A DNA stretch of 64,000 nt from the NCBI GenBank assembly GCA_003116875.1, contig BCKT01000011.1:875771-939770 (forward strand), given 5' to 3'. The position numbers and the translations under genes are program-made. Under the pieces are notes generated by a model that was not told the DNA's origin, did no database searches, and saw only the letters and a list, made by a program, of their open reading frames with translations. The stretch is from Takashimella koratensis (lineage: Eukaryota; Basidiomycota; Tremellomycetes; Trichosporonales; Tetragoniomycetaceae). Shown here in pieces: positions 15,296 through 26,012 of the stretch (position 1 is its first letter; the number at the start of each line of letters is the position of its first letter).

Positions 15296-16071
15296 GCGCG
15301 AGCCAGCGAGCGCAAGGGAGCGACGGACTGGTCACGAGCGTGAGGTATGGATGTGTGAATGTGAGGCTGAGTGAGTCTACAAGGTAGCATCAAAGTGGAC
15401 GGTGTATCGGGTCACAGCGGACTGATCATTCAGAAAATGAATGGTCGCAGATTTGTGGGAGAACCAAGCGCAGCAACGCAGTATCGCTGCAACGCTGGAC
15501 ACCATCATGAAAAATGAAATCCAAGAGAAGAAGGGAGACAGAGAAGCAGCTGAAGACATAGCACATATCTGAACTGTTGACACAGACGCATGCATATATC
15601 ATCATCCACAGACGGTTTACATACCTCGGCGTGTTCGGCGGTTACAAAGGCGGATACTCATGCTCACACGGTCGAGTCCAAGGGATCCCTTTATGTGTGA
15701 GAACGCGGCAACGGTAACGGGGTTGTCGACAGACCCGGCCTTGCCTCGTCGTCAAGTTATCGTTCTGTCCATTCTCGTTTCACCGCCGAGAACTTTTCGA
15801 CATCGAGGTATCTGCCCGCCCGCTCCCCGCTCCCTTCTAGCACCCATCGGCCCAAGCTACGCAGCGCAGTGACACACCCGCATCCCGACTAAGCATACAG
15901 TACATTCCGCGTTTCATGGCCGATTTTCAGTAAGACATGAAACCGACTGTTCCGTGTCGTTGCTTCACTTCATCGCTTCATCCATTCCATTTTACCCGGT
16001 CTCTAGTTTTATAAGCACCTCGACTGCCCCTCTTCTTTGGACCTCTGCTCTTCAACTCTTCACTAGCAACC
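15296..16071. other. Intergenic region with no recognised gene
   Basis: About 780 bp. A TATAAG element at about 16010 sits 60 bp before the next start codon and is a plausible TATA box. Short open frames here have no family features. Confidence 0.5.
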
Positions 16072-17137
16072 ATGTACATAGCAGCTGTTGCCCTATCGTG
16101 CGCCATCTTGATACTCTGTCCGTCCGTGACTGGACTTGCCTGCCGAGGGGGCTCCTCCATCTCTAGCTCCGTCACAATTTCCTCTCCCTCTTCCGCCTCG
16201 TCCTCATCCCCAACCTCCGCCTCTTCCTCTACGACACCCAACACCACCTCCCTGGGTACCACCGACCTCGTTTCCACCTCCAACGGCACCACATCCGTCT
16301 CATCTGACGACCTCACCCGATCCACCGTCCTCTCCAACTCCGTATCCTCCGTCCCCGTCGCCAATTACACTCTCTCCACCTCTCTCGGCGTCCTAGCTTC
16401 CCCTCTCACCTTCGGGACCTATATCATCGCGTCTACCTCTACCTCGCTCTACCTAGGCTACAACACCTCTTTCTCGGTCGTGCCGAATAACCTCCAGCCA
16501 ACAAAGTGGGCGATTGGACAGGTGAACCAGGATGATCAGGACGGGAAAGTGAACGGAACGGAGGAACTGTTAACATCGGATGGTAAGAGGTCGATTTCTG
16601 CTGGTAACGATAAGTGTAAGTACTGCTCTCCTTTCTCGAGGGTAAATGGTCAATGTGTATAGTGGATGTGGCTGGTTGTTGACTACAGCAGGTGTCTCGG
16701 CGCAATGGGGTTTCGATATCGGAGCCGATCACGCGGCGGTCGCGTACGGTTGCGGCGGAGCCACTCTTCGCCACGCCAAGACGCTCTGTACGTGCTGTCC
16801 TTCCCTCACCACTTTCTGACTTTTCGCCCTATCCTCACTCCTTGTCTAAACGTCAAAACTCACTAGGCTAACTCCGCTTCCCCGCATCTGGGGTACAGGG
16901 CTCTTCATCCCTAGCTCAACCAACACGACCTCCACCCCACCTACGTCCAACGCCACTTTCGCAGGGACATTCTCCATCGTCGCAGTGGACCATATTCTCG
17001 ACCAATACCCACGCGCCATCTCGGCCGAGGACAGTATCATGAGGATGAACTATAGTGAGACGGTCGTCGGGGCGCCCATGGTTCCGTGGCAAGATGGGGA
17101 AGGGTCGTTGTTGTGGCAGGTGTGGCGGACGGCTTGA
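16072..17137 (+). CDS. Orphan secreted Ser/Thr-rich protein
   Basis: I do not recognise a family. Three exons (16072-16615, 16692-16787, 16899-17137) sum to 879 nt, 292 aa. The N-terminus MYIAAVALSCAILILCPSVTG looks like a signal peptide with cleavage near residue 21. Residues 25-90 are almost all Ser/Thr/Pro, likely O-glycosylated, with several N-x-S/T sites. A globular part follows with aromatic, Gly-rich segments (YIIASTSTSLYLGY, AQWGFDIGADHAAVAYGCGG) ending in LLWQVWRTA. There is no GPI-anchor-like tail, so export to the wall or medium is likely. The third exon must use the acceptor at 16898; an earlier AG at 16865 puts a stop in frame. The repeated Y/W pattern could be a beta-trefoil or beta-sandwich, but that is a guess. 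Confidence 0.72.
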
Positions 17138-17778
17138 GTAGAGATTGATCATATCAAAAGTAAGGAAACTGCGCTGCGCGCGGAGCGGAGCGAGAAAGAG
17201 GTGGCCGGTCATTACCTCCTACGATACCCAAAGACAATATGCAGTCCAGTCGTATCGTGAGATATGAAATGTCAACGGATGTCAAGAATCACTAAGTTCA
17301 ATCTACGTTGTCTGGGATCTTCATCCCGAGTCAAATTGGTATTCATGCAATGTCCGCCTAAGGGACCGAGAGGGTTGAGCGAGATCCAAAGGATGAGGAG
17401 GGGATGGGACGATGGGTAAAGGCGAGGGCGAGATGATGAATGGGCGCCTCATTCCTCGCTCCACACACGAGTCAAACGCCAATCGAGGAATAATCAGTCT
17501 GGGGTGTTGTTGCTATGTTGCCCCGCCCGACCAGCGTGGTCGAGATTGAAAGGATGGGAGGATGTCTTGTGGGCGGTCAAAGCGGGGATTGGCCGTACGC
17601 AATCATACGCACGAGATGGTGAGGCAGGGCGTATGCACAAAAGGCACTTTGTATGAAAGAGACGATAGTCAGGCTGCTCGAGACAAACATAATATTCATG
17701 AACCCTAGGACAGAGGACGCCTACAGAATGGATGACGCAAGAACATACAATGACCGATGACTTTTACGTGCAAACGTC
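17138..17778. other. Intergenic region with no recognised gene
   Basis: About 640 bp between the secreted-protein gene and the convergent orphan reading frame. No repeat or RNA signature was seen. Confidence 0.5.
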
Positions 17779-18305
17779 TCAGAGCGAAACCCTAGTCCAG
17801 ATCCACCACCCCAACACCGCAACCGTCACCGCCCCAATCACAGTCCTCCAACGCACACTCGTGGCTGTACGACTGGTACCCCTCTGCTCCAAAAACTCTT
17901 GCACCTCTGGCGGGAGCTCGTCTTTCGGGGTGTTCTCAAGCGCGAGGCATCCCATCATTTTGATGTACTGGACTTTGTGAAATTTGTCATTGTGCCCAAA
18001 GATGTGATTGGCTGCAGTGAGCGGATGAACGGGTTCGTCGGTCCCGAGTCGCTGTTTGATGTAAGGATTATCGGCGACGTTGAAAAGGGTGACTCGACCC
18101 TCGAAATGAGGTTTCCGTTAGGTGCAAGTAAGCGAATCAGCTCTTAAATATGATGACCACAGGAAGGAGGACAGATTCCTTGAACGAGAGGAGGGTACTC
18201 ACTAGGACATCAGCCCGATCGCCCCAGTAGCATATGAGTCGGCCTTCCGCCTCCTGCTGCATTGACTGATAACTTCCTCAAAGGTCGCAATGGGAGCTTT
18301 TTTGG
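17779..18305 (-). pseudogene. Orphan gene or pseudogene with a C-terminal membrane anchor
   Basis: An open minus-strand frame from about 18105 to the stop at 17779 reads EGRVTLFNVADNPYIKQRL, continues with LTAANHIFGHNDKFHKVQYI, and ends in a hydrophobic segment WRTVIGAVTVAVLGWWIW plus four residues. It looks like a real, tail-anchored protein. Upstream, 18305-18203 has good splice sites at both ends and reads KKAPIATFEEVISQC. I cannot join the two in frame: its donor phase does not fit the only acceptor before the 3' frame, and an in-frame TAA lies just upstream. A further 5' exon may lie near 18370-18420. No start codon could be assigned. Either an exon was missed or the gene has decayed. 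The family is unknown. Confidence 0.4.
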
Positions 18306-18420
18306 CTGTGTCGGTCAGCGGTAAATGTCAAGGCGACTTAGAATGAGGAGAACGAGGGCAAGTGGAAGAGGGAAGATAGATCCTACCATTTGAACCTGAG
18401 CGGTTCTTGCCTCCCGCACG

Positions 18421-19089
18421 GTGTCGTCAAATTGTAGAGTAGAGGAACGGTTTGGTAAGGGAAAAGAGCGAATCAAGGTGGCGAGTGAAGAAGAGTCTAG
18501 TATCTTGATCAACCCTCTCCTGCTGGTTGGCTTTATATCAGTGCGCACCTTCAAATCACACCCTGGTTACCGTAGTGCGCCCCACATGCAAGTGGAGCGG
18601 AAGGCGCGAGGTGCGGTGCCGATCATTCTAACAGACACACCTCCTTTTGTTCCGTCAAATACGTGCCAGACCGATGCAATCAGAGATAAGTATCTTAGCT
18701 CATATCATACCATCATCCACCCGTGCCTTTAGTCTTCGACTGAGATGCGGTGGTGAGCTCGGTGGTTGACATGGCGCTTGGGTAGTGGGATAGAAAGAGT
18801 GCGATTGAAAAGTCAAGCGCCTAGTGCTCTGTCGCGTTGTTTGAATGATAGGGCACCGCGGTTACGGACCCTTGGGCGTCATCCCTCGTCGCCGTGTAGC
18901 CGATCACAGCTACACCATCAGTCTATCCACGGTGCCACAAAACGTCTTTGTCTCATTCGTGTCGACCTCCTCCATGCATTAGAGACCATTCCGCTTCATC
19001 GCCTCCAACCATACAATACTGGATTACATGTCATGTACAGTACACCTTGTCTCGCTCTTTCTCAGCCTCTCATCTCTGCCATCCCTACA
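18421..19089. other. Region without a supported gene
   Basis: About 670 bp between the orphan minus-strand frame and the end of EXO84. Open frames on the plus strand here lack splice logic or recognisable features. The 5' part could hold the promoter of the orphan gene. Confidence 0.4.
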
Positions 19090-22000
19090 TCACAACAGAC
19101 TATCCTCATCTGCCTTCCGACTCTCCGTCGACATCCTCGGCGGGGGCCTTGCTCTCCTTTCACTCCGTGGCGGGGGTGCAGGCGACCCAGGCGACCTCCC
19201 AACTGACGAAGTGTCCGATACTCTCGGGGTATGTCTCCGTGGTGTCAGCGGAGTTACTGATAACGGTGCCGTCGAGCCCTCCCGTAACGTAAAGTCGTCG
19301 GCAGGCGCTGGTGTGTCGGGGATGTAAGGGACATAAGGAGAAGGCTCGATATGGTACCCTGGTGCAGGTGTGGGCGCGGTCGCGCTGATATGGAAAGAAG
19401 GATGGGATTCGTCGGAACGAGTAGGGTCGGATTGGAGCAGGCTCGAGAGGAGGAAAGTGAAGTCTAGTCCGACGTCGCGTAGGAGCTGTGGCCGGGTGAC
19501 AGGGTGGAGGCAAGCACAGTGAAAAGAAAAGGTTAGCGGGCGGTTCTGATTCGCAAAAGCAACGAGAAGATTGACTCACCTTGCGGTTGTGCGACGCAGC
19601 AACGCGGAGACACTCGTCTGCAGTACCCGCATCGATGGTCGGAGCGTACACTTGTCGCCTGAACATGTCTGCAAACGTCTCGATCTGTTCTTTCGCCCAC
19701 GTCACAAAACCTGTCATTAAGCGACCTCCTGTCAGCTCATACGACTCGACATTACATCCGCAGTACAAATCACGACTCACCAGAAGCCATGCGGTTATCC
19801 TTGAACGCATTCGTGTACCAATCGCTCGTATGCCGAATGATGGTGAAGCAAACAATCGCAAGCTCGCTGATATACATGCTCACGTCACCTTCGTGCTTGA
19901 TCCCTCTGATCCGTTTGAGCATGAGGTCTCGCCGACTCTTGAGGAAAGTGTCCCGCGCGAGCACGGCATGGTCTAGACGCGCAAGGAGGGTCGCCAGTCG
20001 AGCTGTTCCTGTTTTCCGAAGGTCAGGAGAGGACAGGTCGTGTGCCATTTGATTGACAAGGGTCGGTTTGAGACTGTTGATTCGGACATTGAGGAGGTCG
20101 CGAGCGGATGGGTTGTCTTCAAAGGTTTTAAGAAGATCGTACCCTTTAGCCAGGAAGTCAGGACTCGATATCAAACGGAGTGGAGGCGGTGAACGATCTG
20201 GACAAAACTCACCTTTTTCGATCACCTTGACCGCGTCTTCCCAGCTGCGGGTTGCGATAGCCATGGTGAGATCGTCTCCAAATTCGTCAATCCACCGCAA
20301 GTCTTTCGTCTCTGTCAGCGAGGTACTGATTGTTGATAATCGTCGACCTGGAGACAACAGGTCCGCTGCGGCAGCAGCAGCACTGTGGCTGTGAACGACC
20401 TGCACGACGATACCAGTCAGTCAAACAGACACTGTCTCTAGTCAATGATTACTCACATCTCCCTGCCACATTGATTTGCGCCGCTCCTGCTCCTTCTCGT
20501 TGTCCTTGCGCTTCTTCTCGCTCAGCTCTTGGGAGACCTGACGGAAAGCGTTGAGGAGCGCTTTTTTGTCCTCTGGTTTGCTGGTGCGGTACACGCAGAC
20601 CTCTTTGCCTCGTTTGATCTTGAGCGCGTTGGTCAAGTCTGTGTAGAAAAGACATCAGCGATTCTTCAGCAGCCGCCGTGGCGAGCGCACTCACCACCGC
20701 TGTCCTTCACATCGATGACCACAAGGTCGGCTAGCACCCAGCACCGCTCTGCCACCATCCGACCTCTGTCCCTCTCCTTGTCCTCGTTCGCGTATCCCGA
20801 AGTAGCCGTCTTCATCCTCCGCCTACCCGCGATCAACAGCAGGTCACTGAGGAGGAACAGGCTGACGCTCTGTTTCGCCTTGTACGTCGCCGCGTTGAGC
20901 TCGACAAAGTTGTGCGTTTCAAAGACAAGGTGGCGACCAGGGACGAGGGGGAGGTACTTTTGCGAACCCTCGACAGTAGCCCACAGATTCGTCAATTGGG
21001 TCTTGTACACCTGTTGCAAGTCTGCGACCGAGTTGCGTAGTGTTCGACGCCGCTCGACTGAGTGTCTTAGCTTGAAACCAGATGATGAAGTGCTCACGAT
21101 TTCCGTTCTTGTCCAAAGTCGGAGCGAGAGTCGCGTCCATACCCATCAGCTGGGGGACACTCTTCCACTCGTTCAAAAGATCCTTCAGCTCGACCATATC
21201 GTTTTCTAGCGTCGAGATTTCTTTACAGATGACCACGAACTCGGCGTAGCTATGACGACTTTAGTGAAGAACAAGATGACCGCAGCGAGAAACTCACTTC
21301 TTGAAAACGTTTCGTTGCAGCTGCGGTCAATGTGGTTAGCACGTTCGCCAAGGAATCAGGAGAGCACGAGTTCAGAATAAGACTATTGTCACTAACCTCT
21401 CGTTCCACAGCTTGCTTCTGCCTCTGAAGCGCGGCCTTGAACCGACGCTTCTCCTCTTCGTCCGCACCCTTCAACGTATTCCTCACAACTGTACACCCAT
21501 CAGCCACGATCCGGTTATTCATCCTCTCTCAAACCACTCACAAGTCGCGACGTCGACGTTCTCATTGTTGAGCTCATCAAAGTTCCACTCTTCCTCGCGC
21601 GTCATATCAGCCGCACCACGGCGTCGGATCTGCTCGTCTCCAGCTCCACCCCCGATAGGCGGTCCATGCCCGAACCCGCTTTGAGCAAACTCGGGGGAGC
21701 CAAACTGTCCAAACTTGGTCTCGCCGGTATCCTCAAACGGCAGGTCGTCGTCGTCGCCTACCCCTCCGGCAGGCTCAGCGACTGCTAGTGTTGTTTGGTA
21801 AGGGTCGGTACCAAGGAAGTTGCGTTGACCCGGCATTGGAGGGGGCGCAGCCATCATTGGCTCGGATCCAGCGTAGCTACGTGATAGTCAGCCTGGGACC
21901 AAGCTTCTAACAGCAACAAATGGACAATAGTGGGCATGTATGCGGATGAGACGGTCAAGGCTGCGGTGTCGAGGCCATCACTCACCGCATACTCATACGC

Positions 22001-22143
22001 TTCTTGATCTTCTCCCCGACCTTGCTCTTTCGCGCATCGCGGCGGCGGTCAGACGATTCGGGGGTAGGCATGGGCGGGCGCGGGGCGGACTGCGGGGGCC
22101 GGGACATGTGCACGGCCTGCGAGGGCCGGCGGAGGGATGCCAT
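19090..22143 (-). CDS. EXO84: Exocyst subunit Exo84
   Basis: Subunit of the eight-protein exocyst that tethers secretory vesicles to the plasma membrane. Eleven exons: 22143-21986, 21876-21542, 21488-21397, 21320-21298, 21249-21098, 21057-20695, 20638-20457, 20399-20213, 20143-19781, 19710-19580 and 19485-19090. They total 2382 nt (793 aa). The N-terminus has KIKKRMSMRYAG, then coiled-coil sequence (KAALQRQKQAVERELQRNVF, then NYAEFVVICKEIS). A PH-like domain spans about residues 240-370 (YLPLVPGRHLVFETHNFVEL, SLFLLSDLLLIAGRRR). The C-terminal Exo84 helices follow (SWEDAVKVIEKGYDLLKTFE), ending in a Pro/Ser-rich tail. One exon is only 23 nt. The promoter is divergent with TRAX. Confidence 0.92.
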
Positions 22144-22413
22144 GGCGGGGTGGTGGGTGCTGGGGGTCGGTGGTGGTGGTGGTGGTGGTGGTGGTGGTTG
22201 GAGTTGGTTGTTGTGAATCGCGGATGCGTCAGAGGAGCCTGGCTGGGAAGATACCGGCATGCTATTTGGCGGTACCGACCCCCGGCAAGCACGCCAGTTA
22301 GCAATAAGGTCGAGTTGGAAAAGTCTCCAGTCCGAGTTTGGCCCGGGGTCCTCTCCTCCTCGGACCTCACCTTGATCACCTCGACAGCTCAGCAGCAAGG
22401 CGACACAGCACAC
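22144..22413. promoter_or_regulatory. Divergent promoter EXO84/TRAX
   Basis: 270 bp between two start codons. It carries a run of about ten GGT units (22168-22199), which lies in the EXO84 leader on the minus strand as an ACC repeat. Confidence 0.6.
22168..22199. repeat. (GGT)n trinucleotide repeat
   Basis: Uninterrupted GGT units 25-55 bp upstream of the EXO84 start codon. Confidence 0.9.
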
Positions 22414-23757
22414 ATGGCAGACGTAATCATGGCATCCGCCGCAGGGGAGAGCTCCACCCTCTCGCGGAGGCAACATCTAGCCAAGACCTTTGAGGCGTAC
22501 CGCGCTGAACTCGACGGATACGTGAGTCCTCCGTTCTGCTCCTTTTCCCGCTGTTGCAACGCTACAATCCAGCACCTATGCAAAGCTGACATTGTCGTTC
22601 TCCTTCTTGGCGTGACACATCGACGATTAGAACGAACGACGCGAGAAGCTCATCATCCTCTCGCGCTCCATCACCCAGCTTTCCAAGAAACTCATCTTCC
22701 ACCTTCACCGAGGCGCGACCGCCCCGAGCTCTGGGGCGAGGGCGAAGAACATATCCGAGGCTCGAGCAAAGGAGCGGGAGATCTGGAAGAGCTTTGTTGG
22801 GATCCGGGACGAGTTGAGGGTGGGGATCGATGAGAGTGAGGAGATGGGCATGTTTTGGAGATTTAATCGGCAAGTGTAAGTGTCAGCGTGGAGCAGATCA
22901 AGCCTGAAGATTGCTAATGAGAATCGTCAAATGATTAGGTCGCCTGGCCTTGAAGAGTACATCGAAGCACTGTCGTTCTTGCATTACCTTGAGACGAAGA
23001 GCTTGATCACGCTCGAAGAGGTCCAGTCTCATCTCTCCGACTCGGAGACGTCACAACCTGTAGGTTTCAGACTTTCCAGCAGCTTCCAGCAGCTGTCTCC
23101 TTTGACCATCCGAACTACTTTGACCATTGGCTCAGCTCATTGTTGTCACGCCGGAAGACTATGTGCTGGGCATGTCGGACCTTACCGGCGAGTTGATGCG
23201 ATATGCTACGAACAGTGAGTTGGTCTGATGGACACAGCATCGTCCCATGTCAATTCGACTGACGACCACAGGCTTGAGCACGGGTGATCACGAGACGCCA
23301 TTGCACGTGTGCAACTTTGTACGATCTGTGAAGACGAGTGAGTCCACGTTGTTCCTGCTTGGTCTTGGTCCTAGAGGAGCTTGGGCCAAGTTTGTCTACC
23401 GAGCTATTGTGCTTACTGTGCTGCAGAATTCGACTGCGTGCCTTCGTACGTCCTCATGAAGCTGAGCAAGAAGCAAGAGGAGACTACGCGATCTCTCGAG
23501 AAGATCGAGAAAGGTGAGATTTTTTTTTCCCCATGATGGCTGTGAGAATTCCAACTGTTAGAATCCCATGGAGTTGAGGGAATACACTGACGGTTGCGCC
23601 CTGCCTTTTCGACGCAGTGTGCTACGCCCTTCGCCTGAGGTTGATCGAGTTTGGGGACAAGCCAGAGGTGCTCAAGCAGATGGCACAACGGGCGTTAGAT
23701 GATGCTAGCGGTAGAGGAACCGGGGGTGGCGGGGCTCGAGGCGGGGATGACGAGTAA
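22414..23757 (+). CDS. TSNAX: Translin-associated protein X (TRAX)
   Basis: Catalytic partner of translin in the C3PO endoribonuclease, known from small-RNA passenger-strand and tRNA fragment processing (family knowledge). Seven exons: 22414-22521, 22631-22875, 22939-23059, 23136-23214, 23272-23337, 23427-23513 and 23618-23757. They total 846 nt, 281 aa, the usual length. The protein is all-helical, with NERREKLIILSRSITQLSKK near the N-terminus, LEEYIEALSFLHYLETKSLI in the middle and YVLGMSDLTGELMRYATN, the last a clear Translin-family signature. It ends in a Gly-rich, acidic tail. The gene symbol follows the animal name. Translin itself is not in the window. Confidence 0.9.
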
Positions 23758-24088
23758 AACCAGATTGATACTCCGGGTTTGGGAACATGTACTATTCACT
23801 TCGCATCGCTATCATGATGAACTCTGCTGCTACCAATGCTTCGCACTCGCTCTATAGGCCCGGATAATACGTACATGCGGCTTTATCTTCCTTTAAGTGC
23901 TCGCCGCTCGAGTAGGCCGTGATTTCTTTTGTTGTGGTCGAGGTGGAATCGTAGATTTGAGACCCCGCGTCAGACTGATCGATCCTGTGCGCCACAACCT
24001 ACCTCCACCCAACCAGCGCCAACCAGAGCGCGTCACTTTGACCATTCCTCATCCACCCACTTCACCACCGACCACCTATCTATACACC
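23758..24088. promoter_or_regulatory. Intergenic region TRAX to UMP-CMP kinase
   Basis: 330 bp in tandem orientation, with a pyrimidine/CCACC-rich leader before 24089. No gene was seen. Confidence 0.5.
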
Positions 24089-25592
24089 ATGACTATCATC
24101 GACAAGATCAAGGACGTCTTCCACAAGCACGACGACCACGCAGCTGCCCCGGCCCCTGCTGCCGAGTCCGCTTCTGCGCCCGCGGCTCCCGTTGTCGCTG
24201 CAGCTGCCCCTGCTACCACCCCGGCCGCCGCCGCTGCCGTCCCCGCTGCGACCTTCAGCGACACCCCCGTGTTCGACAACGCCAAGGTCACTGTCATCTT
24301 CGTCCTCGGCGGTCCTGGCGCAGGTCAGTTTTTCCCCATGAATTTGGTTCTTTCTCGTGCTTGCTTGAAGCTCTCCCCTTAACCTACCTGGTTGAGAAAT
24401 TATACCCCAGTCCAACCAGTCTGACGTTCTGCGATACGTGTACAAGCACTCTGGCCAAGCTGACAACTGTTCCAAACCCTCCTGATTACATAGGTAAAGG
24501 AACGCAGTGCGAGAAGCTCGTCGCGGACTATGGCTTCAAGCACCTGTCCGGTAAGTGACGCCCATCTCTTCAACAAACATGTGCATCTAATACCCCGCGC
24601 CCGTGCGCTTGTGCCCCTAGTTCAACCACTTCACCCATGCTGAGCTGCGCTGATGCTGAATTACATCACTCTGGTCGGATACAGCCGGCGACCTGTTGCG
24701 CGCCGAGCAGCAGCGCCCAGACTCGACGTACGGCGCGATGATCAAGGAGTACATCACCGAGGGCAAGATCGTCCCCATGGAGGTGACCATCAAGGTGAGC
24801 TTGGCACCTTGCACACAAGTATCGAATCCCCGCGCATGTTTCTCAACTTCGTTGTCGTCATGCCATGTGCTGTGTGCTGCATATGCAAGCTGCGATCGCT
24901 GACCACGTTGCAGCTCCTCGAGAACGCGATGCGCGCAGCCCTTGAAAGCCCGCCGTCGTTCGCGGCCGACTCGCCGCTCGCTGCTTCGTGGGCGAACGGG
25001 CACGGTCGATTCCTGATCGACGGTTTCCCGCGCAAGATGGACCAAGCGATCAAGTTTGACGAGGCTGTGAGTTAAGACCAAGTTTCTCTCCCTTTGACGA
25101 TATCATCTCTTGCTTCCGCACTCCGTTGACTGATCTGATTCTCGATACAGGTTTGCAAATCCTCTTTCGTCCTCTTCTTCTCGACGACCGAGGCAGTCAT
25201 GCTTGAGCGATTGATGGAGCGCGGCAAGACTTCTGGTAGGGACGATGATAACCGCGAGAGCATTGTCAAGCGCTTCCGTGAGTTTGGAGTCAGCCCCTCA
25301 TCGAGGGGTTCGATACTACACGCACTCCAGTGGCTGGGAGATCCGCTAACTCTTTCCCATGCAGGCACGTTCATCGAGACCTCCATGCCCGTTGTCGACT
25401 ACTACCGCGAGCGCGGTCAGGTCGTCGAGGTGAGTCCCACGATTCCAGTTTTCCTTTCATCCATCTCTTCTCACTCAGGACTGACTGACTCCTTTCTCAC
25501 AGGTCGATTCGTCGCCGTCGATTGACGTGGTTTACGACAAGGTCCGCGTCGTTATTGACGAGCGACTGGGTGGCGCCGCTCCCACGGCTTAG
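24089..25592 (+). CDS. URA6: UMP-CMP kinase (uridylate kinase)
   Basis: Transfers phosphate from ATP to UMP/CMP (and dCMP) in pyrimidine nucleotide synthesis. Seven exons: 24089-24323, 24494-24550, 24685-24794, 24914-25066, 25151-25277, 25365-25429 and 25503-25592. They total 837 nt, 278 aa. The P-loop GGPGAGKGTQ (residues 74-83) is split by intron 1. Then come LSAGDLLRAE, FLIDGFPRKMDQA and a LID region with RGKTSGRDDDNRESIVKRF. This is the Ura6/UMP-CMPK pattern rather than adenylate kinase, because the LID is short. Residues 1-65 form an extra N-terminal extension with an amphipathic start followed by a long Ala/Pro-rich linker, not present in the roughly 200-residue core enzyme. Confidence 0.93.
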
Positions 25593-26012
25593 AGGGATTG
25601 ACTTTGTCACCTTGAACACTGGCTGATTGCGACCACTCCCTCTTTACCCCTCGTTCCGCTATTGCGTTTGGACTTTTCGTTACCTTTTCACCTTTGATCC
25701 CGCTCCCAATTCTCGTAATGCGAGACCATCTTTGTGATTGATCGATCCCCTGTTAACCCGCGAAAGCGAGAGATGACCGTAGAAACAGATGCATGGGGGT
25801 CTGACTATATGTTGCAATGGTGTAAAGTATGGACATGGGGAGTGGTAGAGGATATCAAGTGTCGAGCGTAGGTACGGGATGGAAGGAGGAAGGGAAGGAT
25901 AAGTGTATGCTAATCGTGATTGGGAGGCGTGGGCAGAGCCGATTCGTAATGTATCAAGCAGGAGAAAGAAAGAATATGCACAAGGAAGACCAAACCGACG
26001 AACAAGGCAGAA
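25593..26012. other. 3' intergenic region between convergent URA6 and RPC1
   Basis: 420 bp of non-coding sequence at a tail-to-tail junction. No gene, repeat or structured RNA was recognised. Confidence 0.5.

Noticed and set aside
16866..16898. Acceptor at 16865 for the last intron of the secreted protein
   Set aside because: It gives TGC-TAA directly after the join. The next AG at 16898 restores a 78-residue frame.
22144..22476. Upstream extension of EXO84 through a Pro/His-rich open frame
   Set aside because: The (GGT)n repeat produces the proline-rich frame. The ATG at 22143 starts the conserved leader, and TRAX begins head to head at 22414.
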